Shown here piece by piece: positions 29,982-35,765 of a stretch of DNA of 35,765 bases. The position numbers were made by a program, and so were the translations under genes. Under the pieces are notes generated by a model, which had not been told where the DNA came from, ran no database searches, and was given only the letters and a program-made list of their open reading frames with translations. Numbering within the stretch: the first letter of the stretch is position 1; each line of letters begins with the position of its first letter. This DNA comes from Flavobacterium sp. (lineage in GTDB: Bacteria > Bacteroidota > Bacteroidia > Flavobacteriales > Flavobacteriaceae): NCBI RefSeq assembly GCF_028689845.1, contig NZ_JAQVCH010000027.1:1-35765 (forward strand). The letters are read 5' to 3'.

Positions 29982-32219
29982 TTAATAATTTAATTTAATT
30001 CCAAACCCTAACCCCATATCGCTATCATAATGAGTTGTGATTCCCATATTTTTTCCAATAACATAGTTAAATCCTGCCATATATTCTTTGTCTGTATTGA
30101 CCATAAATGCCATTCGTAAACGTTTTGAAACCGGAATGTCTTCACGCATTAATTGCATACGAACATTTCCATCATGAAATACTTCTGCTTGAAAAATCAC
30201 CAGTAGAGGTAACGTATAATCAAAACCTAAACTAGCTTGGATGCGTTTGTCTTTGGTACTTTTTTGTCCAAATAAATTTTCTTCAACTTCACCATTTTCT
30301 AATTTACGATAACGAGCATCCAATCCAATAAACGGCATGAACCATTGATTTCTGCCAATATATCTACCAATATGTGTTTCACTTTCATAACCATGTTCAT
30401 CGTGGTAGCCTAAACGCCATTCGGTTCCAAAACTCCAACGTGTATTTTGCAACATTGCTTGACCGTCATTTCCTGAAGTAGCAAAATCATTTTCTGCCAT
30501 AAAATGAAATTGATTGCTTTCGGCTTGTAGTTTTTTATAAGCTTTTTCTTTATTGGGTAAATACGGATTGGGTTCTGAATTTTCATAACTAAAAACGCGG
30601 TTCATTCCGGCCATCATGTGGTATAAAATATGACAATGAAAAAACCAATCGCCATCAGCATTAGCTTCAAATTCAATTACATCCGTTTCCATGGGCATAA
30701 TGTCCAAAACATTTTTTAAAGGTGCGTATTCTCCTTGACCGTTCAAAATTCTAAAATCGTGTCCGTGCAAGTGCATTGGGTGACGCATCATCGAATTATT
30801 GTATAAAGTAATGCGAACATTTTCTCCTTTCTTAATCAAAATTTTGTCGGTTTCAGAAAGCACCACATTATCCATACTCCAAACATAACGGTTCATGTTT
30901 CCTGTTAATTCAAAACGAAGCTCACGAACTGGTGCATCTTTTGGAAGTGTTGTTTTGGTTGGTGATTTTAGCATTCCATAATTCAACGTCACAATATCTG
31001 AATTTGTTGATGGCATTTTATGATTAGAATGATCCATTTCTATATCATTGTTCATTTTCATCTTACTACCAGATATTTCAGGATACATCACCGTATTCAT
31101 ATCCATTTTTTGAAAACTCATATCCATTCCCATATCATCCATGGTTCCGTCCATATTCATCATGTTGTTCATCATTTTCATGCCTTCAAAATACTTCAAT
31201 TTTGGCATTGGACTAACTAATTGTTTGATTCCTTCGCCAATATAAATTGAAGTTGATTTCGTTCTATCTTCTGGAGTTGCTAAAAATTCATACGAAGTGT
31301 TTTCTGCTGGAATTGTAACAATTACATCATACGTTTCAGAAACACCAATTATTAATCGATCTACTTCAACAGGTTCTACATCATTTCCATCATTAGCCAC
31401 TACAGTCATTTTTCCTGCAGCATACTTTAACCAAAAATAAGACGATGCTCCACCATTTGAAATTCTCAAACGTACTTTATCACCCGATTTGAATTGTGTT
31501 AATTGACTCTCATTTTTTCCATTAATTAAGAATTTATCATAATAAACATCACTTACGTCCATTGCCAACATCCGTTTCCATTCGTTAGTTAATTTGGTTT
31601 TAAAATGACCTTCTCTAATCGCTTCAGCATAACTTTGAGTAGTTCCTTTTTTAATAGCAAACCAATCGGAAGCATTGTGTAACATTCTGTGGACATTTTC
31701 GGGTTTGTAATCTGTCCATTCGCTCAAAATAACCGGAACTTGTGGAATATCATCAATTCCTTCTCGAAAGGTAGGATCATCTAATTTTTTCTTTAAAATT
31801 AACGAGCCATACATTCCAATTTGTTCTTGCAAACCACTATGACTGTGATACCAATGTGTTCCTGATTGAATAATTGGAAAACGATAAACAAATTCTGTAT
31901 CAGGTTCTATTGGCATTTGTGTTAAGAAAGGCACTCCATCTTCTTTATTGGGTAAATACAATCCGTGCCAATGCAAAGAAGTCGATTCCTTCAAATGATT
32001 GTACACATGAATTTCAGCAATGTCACCTTCCGTAAATGTTAAAGTTGGCATCGGAATTTGTCCGTTTACAGCAATCGCTCTTTTTTCTTTACCAGAAAAA
32101 TTGACGATTGTATCTCGAACATGTAAATCATAGCGAACTACTTTTTGAGCAGACAAATTAATGGTAAATGCTAAATGGTAAATGGTTAATGCTATAAGTA
32201 TGATTGTTGATTTTTTCAT
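29982..32219 (-). CDS. Multicopper oxidase with Met-rich loop and CopB-like C-terminal domain
   Basis: This is a periplasmic copper oxidase of the CopA/CueO type, which turns Cu(I) into the less toxic Cu(II). The 745-aa protein has a signal peptide ending near LSAQ (residue 25). The copper ligands are complete: HWHG at 83-86, HWYHSH at 122-127, HPMHLHGHDF at 480-489 and FFHCHILYHMMAGM at 527-539 (His-Cys-His of the type 1/3 centre). A Met-rich stretch covers about 347-402 (MKMMNNMMNM, MGMDMSF, MKMNNDIEMDHSNHKM), as in copper resistance oxidases. Residues 590-745 are an added beta-rich domain (MPFIGLDARYRK, VNTDKEYMAGFNYVIGKNM, HYDSDMGLGFGIKLNY) resembling the CopB outer-membrane protein C-terminus. 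Its ATG overlaps the four-helix-bundle stop by 4 bp (ATGA). Confidence 0.92.
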   Translation of the reverse strand: MKKSTIILIALTIYHLAFTINLSAQKVVRYDLHVRDTIVNFSGKEKRAIAVNGQIPMPTLTFTEGDIAEIHVYNHLKESTSLHWHGLYLPNKEDGVPFLTQMPIEPDTEFVYRFPIIQSGTHWYHSHSGLQEQIGMYGSLILKKKLDDPTFREGIDDIPQVPVILSEWTDYKPENVHRMLHNASDWFAIKKGTTQSYAEAIREGHFKTKLTNEWKRMLAMDVSDVYYDKFLINGKNESQLTQFKSGDKVRLRISNGGASSYFWLKYAAGKMTVVANDGNDVEPVEVDRLIIGVSETYDVIVTIPAENTSYEFLATPEDRTKSTSIYIGEGIKQLVSPMPKLKYFEGMKMMNNMMNMDGTMDDMGMDMSFQKMDMNTVMYPEISGSKMKMNNDIEMDHSNHKMPSTNSDIVTLNYGMLKSPTKTTLPKDAPVRELRFELTGNMNRYVWSMDNVVLSETDKILIKKGENVRITLYNNSMMRHPMHLHGHDFRILNGQGEYAPLKNVLDIMPMETDVIEFEANADGDWFFHCHILYHMMAGMNRVFSYENSEPNPYLPNKEKAYKKLQAESNQFHFMAENDFATSGNDGQAMLQNTRWSFGTEWRLGYHDEHGYESETHIGRYIGRNQWFMPFIGLDARYRKLENGEVEENLFGQKSTKDKRIQASLGFDYTLPLLVIFQAEVFHDGNVRMQLMREDIPVSKRLRMAFMVNTDKEYMAGFNYVIGKNMGITTHYDSDMGLGFGIKLNY

Positions 32220-32567
32220 CGATTATTTTTTGATTTTACAAGTATGGCTGTGATTATTCTTTGAAGTTCTTCACAATCATTCAATAATTCTTGAGCAACA
32301 AGTTCGTCAATATAATTACTATCTCTTAGTAATCTGATCCAATAATGTGTTTCAAAAACTTCCTTTTGTGCTATAGAAAATTTATGAATAAAATCAGCTT
32401 TTGATTGTGCTTGCACGCCTTCCTTCAACGTTTGCTCCTACTGATGTAGCACTTCTAACTAACTGTTTTGATAAAATATACTCTCTTTGACTTTGCAATA
32501 CTTTAAATAATTTTACAATCCTTAAAGCAAATGCATACGATTTTGTTTTTATAATATTTTCTTTCAT
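32216..32567 (-). pseudogene. Frameshifted four-helix-bundle protein (23S rRNA-IVP/TIGR02436-like)
   Basis: Reading from the ATG at 32567 gives MKENIIKTKSYAFALRIVKL, a middle, then QLVRSATSVGANVEG, the classical start of the four-helix-bundle family. After that Glu-Gly the frame runs into a stop (TGA) within about eight codons. The expected continuation EGVQAQSKADFIHKFSIAQK and YWIRLLRDSNYID is in another frame down to 32216. Deleting one G near 32421-32426 (gttgaaggaagg to gttgaagaagg) restores a single frame with EEGVQAQ, the normal family sequence, about 117 aa. So one base was inserted, either in the genome or in the read. The gene lies between the ATPase and oxidase genes and overlaps the oxidase ATG by 4 bp. 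Confidence 0.85.
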
Positions 32568-32592
32568 CTTTACTTTTAATTCAACATTTACC

Positions 32593-32620
32593 GCATTTAC
32601 AATTCAGCATTTACAATTCA
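32593..32620. repeat. 14-bp tandem duplication (gcatttacaattca x2)
   Basis: gcatttacaattca occurs at 32593-32606 and identically at 32607-32620, with a partial third copy (gcatt) after it. It sits between the ATPase stop (32624) and the four-helix-bundle start (32567). Confidence 0.75.
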
Positions 32621-32623
32621 GCA

Positions 32624-35146
32624 TTAAATTTTTATAGTTCTTAATCGTAATGCATTTGCAATTACGGAAACGGAACTAAAACTCATAGCCAAAGCTGCAA
32701 TCATAGGAGAAAGTAATATTCCAAAAACCGGAAATAAAACTCCAGCTGCAATTGGAACACCTAATGAGTTATAAATAAAAGCAAAGAATAGATTTTGTCT
32801 GATGTTTTTCATCACAGCATGACTCAAGTTTTTAGCTTTTACGATACCTTTTAAATCTCCTTTTACCAAAGTTATTTTTGCACTTTCAATCGCCACATCA
32901 GTTCCTGTTCCCATAGCAATTCCAATGTCAGATTGTGCTAAAGCCGGAGCATCATTTATACCATCACCAGCCATGGCAACGATTTTTCCTTGAGCTTGCA
33001 AATTTTTGATGTATTCTAATTTATCTTGTGGCAAACAGCTTGCCTTGAAATCGGTTAAATTTAATTCAGAAGCCACTGCTTGTGCCGTATTTTCATTATC
33101 TCCTGTCAACATGATTACTTCAACACCTTGACGTTTTAATTCATTTATAGCTGCTAAACTTGACTTTTTAATAGCATCTGTAATGGTAATAAAACCTACT
33201 ACTTTTTTATCAATAGCAATATAAGAAACCGTTTTGCCTAATTTTTGTTCGGCAATTACTTCATTTTCGATACTTGTGAAATCAGCAACACCTTCTTGTT
33301 CTAGTAGTTTTTTATTTCCTAAACTAATTTTTTGATTTTCAATAAACCCAATTACTCCTTTTCCTGTAACGGATTCGAAGTTTTCTACTTTAGAAAAAGT
33401 CACGCTTTTAGATTTTCCAAAATTCACTACCGCTGTTGCTAATGGATGTTCACTACTTTGATTTAAAGAAGCTATTTTTCCTAGAACCTCTTTTTCATCT
33501 CCTTCTTTTACTATAATTTTTTCTACAGATGGTTTTCCTTCGGTTAAGGTTCCTGTTTTATCGGTAATTAAAACATCAATTTTATCCATTTTTTCAAGAA
33601 CTTCTGCATTTTTAATTAATACACCCGATTTTGCTCCTTTTCCTACTCCAACCATGACAGACATAGGTGTTGCTAATCCTAAAGCACAAGGACAAGCAAT
33701 AATTAACACCGCAATCGCATTTACAAATGCATAAACTAATTTAGGTTCTGGACCAATGAGCCACCAAATAATAAAGGTTATCACTGAGATTACTACCACA
33801 ATTGGAACAAAATATTTAGCAACTTTATCTACTAAATTTTGAATAGGAGCTCTTGAACGACTAGCATCCGAAACCATTTGAACGATTTGAGCCAATAAGG
33901 TTTCTGAACCAACTTTTTCAGCAATCATTAAAAAAGATTTGGTTCCGTTGATAGTTCCAGAACTTACCGAATCCTCTTCTTTTTTATCAACAGGAATAGG
34001 TTCTCCAGTAATCATCGATTCGTCAATGGTGCTATTTCCTTCGGTTATTTTACCATCAACTGGAATTTTTTCTCCGGGTTTTACACGAATGATATCTCCT
34101 TTATTGATATCATGAATCGAAATTATTTTTTCTTGTCCGTCAATCACTAAAGTAGCTTCGGTTGGTGCTAATTTCATCAATTCTTTTATGGCTCCGCTAG
34201 TTCTGCTATGGGCTTTTGCTTCTAACAATTGGCCTAATAAAACCAAGGTTAAAACTACGGCGGTTGCTTCAAAATATAAATGAACTGTTCCTTCCGGTGT
34301 TTTAAATTGGGAAGGAAATATATTTGGAAAAAGTAACGCTACAATACTAAATATAAAAGCTACACCAGTTCCTATTCCTATTAAAGTAAACATGTTTAAG
34401 TTCCAATTTACTATGGATCTCCAAGCTCTTTCAAAAAACATCCAACAAGCATAAAAAACTACGGGAATCGTTAATGCAAATTGCACCCAATTCCACTTTT
34501 GTAATTCCATTATTTGATATAACGGATTATTTGGAATCATATCCGACATGGCAATAATAAAAATAGGCAACGTAAAAACAGTAGCAATTTTCATTTTATG
34601 CCACAATTTTTGATAGGTTTTATCTTCTTCAGATTCGGTAGGTTCCATCGGCACTAAATCCATTCCACAAATTGGACAGCTTCCTGGTTTGTCTTGAATA
34701 ATTTCAGGATGCATTGGACAAGTATATTGTGTGTTTTGAACTAAAGTTGGTTGTTGAACCAAATCCATTCCACAAACCGGACAATCACCTGCTTTTTCAT
34801 AGACTTTGTCTCCTTCACAGTGCATTGGACAATAAAATTTTCCTGCTTGTGGTTTGTAGGTTACTTCTTGGTGTTTATGCTCCATATTATCCGTAGAGCA
34901 ACAGCTTTTAGGAGTTATTTCTTTAACAGGACTATTGGGAATCGAAATTTGGTATTTACTATCTTTTCCACCTAAAGCTTGTTGCAAAACGTCAAGTTCT
35001 ACATGTTTTGACATTGTGATAGTAGCTAGTTTTTCTTCTTTGGAAACGGCTACTTCTGTGATGTTTTCAACTTTAGATAAATCGGTTGTGACCTTATTTT
35101 CACAACCAGAACAAGTCATTCCTTCAATATGATAAGTGTGTTTCAT
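32624..35146 (-). CDS. Copper-translocating P1B-type ATPase with HMA and two HMBD domains
   Basis: This ATP-driven pump moves Cu(I) from the cytosol to the periplasm. The 840-aa protein starts with an HMA domain (MTCSGC at 10-15), then a Cys pair (SCC at 81-83), then two heavy-metal-binding (YHS-like HMBD) motifs: YCPMHCEGDKVYEKAGDCPVCGMDL (105-129, given here in full for its spacing only as YCPMH...CPVCGMDL) and YTCPMH...CPICGMDLVP (141-166). Membrane helices follow, with the ion-site CPC at 485-487 in ACPCALGLATPM. The phosphorylation site is DKTGT at 529-533, SEHPLATAV lies in the N-domain, and LTGDNENTAQA and MAGDGINDAPALAQ in the P-domain. All catalytic motifs are present. It lies 1 bp after the DUF305 gene on the same strand. 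Confidence 0.95.
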   Translation of the reverse strand: MKHTYHIEGMTCSGCENKVTTDLSKVENITEVAVSKEEKLATITMSKHVELDVLQQALGGKDSKYQISIPNSPVKEITPKSCCSTDNMEHKHQEVTYKPQAGKFYCPMHCEGDKVYEKAGDCPVCGMDLVQQPTLVQNTQYTCPMHPEIIQDKPGSCPICGMDLVPMEPTESEEDKTYQKLWHKMKIATVFTLPIFIIAMSDMIPNNPLYQIMELQKWNWVQFALTIPVVFYACWMFFERAWRSIVNWNLNMFTLIGIGTGVAFIFSIVALLFPNIFPSQFKTPEGTVHLYFEATAVVLTLVLLGQLLEAKAHSRTSGAIKELMKLAPTEATLVIDGQEKIISIHDINKGDIIRVKPGEKIPVDGKITEGNSTIDESMITGEPIPVDKKEEDSVSSGTINGTKSFLMIAEKVGSETLLAQIVQMVSDASRSRAPIQNLVDKVAKYFVPIVVVISVITFIIWWLIGPEPKLVYAFVNAIAVLIIACPCALGLATPMSVMVGVGKGAKSGVLIKNAEVLEKMDKIDVLITDKTGTLTEGKPSVEKIIVKEGDEKEVLGKIASLNQSSEHPLATAVVNFGKSKSVTFSKVENFESVTGKGVIGFIENQKISLGNKKLLEQEGVADFTSIENEVIAEQKLGKTVSYIAIDKKVVGFITITDAIKKSSLAAINELKRQGVEVIMLTGDNENTAQAVASELNLTDFKASCLPQDKLEYIKNLQAQGKIVAMAGDGINDAPALAQSDIGIAMGTGTDVAIESAKITLVKGDLKGIVKAKNLSHAVMKNIRQNLFFAFIYNSLGVPIAAGVLFPVFGILLSPMIAALAMSFSSVSVIANALRLRTIKI

Positions 35147-35147
35147 T

Positions 35148-35615
35148 TTACTTTTGATTTTCTAAACGATTAATCATTTCTTTCATTTGCTTGATTTCTT
35201 TTTCTTGAGCAATTATTATTTCATCTGCTAATTTTTGAACTTCAGCGTCTTCAAAATCGACTGCACTACTAGTCATAATGGCTGATGAATGATGCGGAAT
35301 CATCGCTTTCATCCATTGCACATCACTAATAGGAGTTTGTGTTCGCAATAAAAATAACGTTCCAAAAAAAGAAAATGTTGCAAAAGCAATAATTCCTAAA
35401 TTTATTTTACGATTAGGATACATTTTCCACATAAACAACAACATGCTAATTGCCATTGCAGCAATCATTAATGTTGTCATATAAACTCGTGTTAAGCTAT
35501 TATAAATATGATCAAATTCGGCAACGTTTAAGAACATTACTAAATACATAATTACAAAAGACACGGCCATTATTAAGGCAAATTTTGGATAAGGATTGTG
35601 TTTATTATTTTCCAT
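35148..35615 (-). CDS. DUF305 membrane protein of the copper operon
   Basis: This is a 155-aa protein with three membrane segments (about residues 10-30, 43-63 and 72-92) and a C-terminal DUF305 domain. The DUF305 signature WMKAMIPHHSSAIMTSS carries the HH pair expected to bind metal, and DEIIIAQEKEIKQMKEMI continues it. DUF305 proteins are often found with copper genes; they are thought to bind Cu and the exact role is unsettled. It is the first gene of the minus-strand run ahead of the P1B-ATPase, with a 1-bp gap. The upstream region to the window edge holds only an AT-rich tract with the small palindrome at 35690-35704. Confidence 0.9.
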   Translation of the reverse strand: MENNKHNPYPKFALIMAVSFVIMYLVMFLNVAEFDHIYNSLTRVYMTTLMIAAMAISMLLFMWKMYPNRKINLGIIAFATFSFFGTLFLLRTQTPISDVQWMKAMIPHHSSAIMTSSAVDFEDAEVQKLADEIIIAQEKEIKQMKEMINRLENQK

Positions 35616-35689
35616 GATATTATTTTTTTTATTAATTAAATCATTAATGTCCGATAAAAATTAAAATCGAACTTTTTTGTTTTTTATTT

Positions 35690-35704
35690 AACTGAAAATC
35701 AGTT
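35690..35704. promoter_or_regulatory. Small inverted repeat upstream of the copper operon
   Basis: aactga-aaa-tcagtt is a perfect 6-bp inverted repeat with a 3-nt spacer, 75 bp upstream of the DUF305 start. It could be an operator or the weak terminator of an upstream gene; there is no matching T run that favours termination strongly. Confidence 0.3.
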
Positions 35705-35765
35705 GTTTGATTTTATTTTTTTGTCAATTTTCAAAATCAGGCATCAAAAAAATCTCAATTGCTCT

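Noticed and set aside
31020..31220. His-rich plus-strand frame in the copper region
   Set aside because: Its His/Ile-rich sequence is the antisense of the Met/Asp-rich loop of the multicopper oxidase (ATG read as CAT), not an independent metal-binding protein.

Overview
The window looks like chromosomal DNA of a Flavobacteriaceae member, close to Flavobacterium. It is AT-rich, and upstream regions repeatedly carry the Bacteroidetes -7 element TAnnTTTG instead of E. coli-type promoters. Family content agrees: a T9SS-type C-terminal sorting domain on an M28 peptidase, a TonB-dependent receptor paired with a DUF4249 lipoprotein, LVIVD-repeat lipoproteins, a monomeric NADP-isocitrate dehydrogenase, and several Flavobacteriia-only hypothetical families. 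All family calls come from reading the translations; no database search was run.

Layout. (1) 1-2615: a left block of four small minus-strand genes (a GTG-start 251-aa protein, a DUF5675 protein and two tiny membrane proteins) with a divergent 67-aa HTH-like gene. It ends at a piece of DNA laid out exactly like the 3' end of a tRNA gene (2594-2615), directly followed by a 29-bp perfect hairpin. I read this, tentatively, as the right end of an element integrated in a tRNA gene. (2) 2657-2915: two copies of a 114-bp repeat whose few differences include a compensatory base-pair change. (3) 2960-10126: a minus-strand housekeeping run, uvrD/pcrA-like helicase, a DUF6495-like gene, ligA, a YhhN-like membrane protein and guaB. 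(4) 10240-11602: a small membrane protein gene and a nine-unit, about 96-bp tandem repeat array in the convergent gap before an M1 aminopeptidase. (5) 13988-20196: icd with a clear terminator, then TonB receptor, DUF4249 lipoprotein and thiamine pyrophosphokinase closely packed. (6) 20193-22672: a minus-strand set for surface/secreted proteins (M28 peptidase, two LVIVD-type lipoproteins). (7) 22774-26606: uvrB, a GH13 lipoprotein and a DUF4375-like gene in one tight run. (8) 26646-29714: TerB-like protein, esterase, DUF1456 protein, shared terminator and sucC. (9) 29982-35615: a minus-strand copper-handling operon: DUF305 membrane protein, Cu(+) P1B-ATPase, a frameshifted four-helix-bundle gene and a multicopper oxidase whose C-terminus resembles CopB.

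How they work together. DNA repair and replication genes (ligA, uvrD, uvrB), central metabolism (icd, sucC, guaB, thiN) and envelope uptake/degradation genes form an ordinary chromosomal backbone. The copper block is a functional unit: the ATPase would move Cu(I) out of the cytoplasm and the oxidase would detoxify it in the periplasm, with the DUF305 protein as a probable copper-related membrane partner. The accessory signals most worth pursuing are the putative integration boundary with its small-gene cassette, the covarying 114-bp repeats, the 96-bp array, and the oxidase-CopB fusion next to a broken four-helix-bundle gene.
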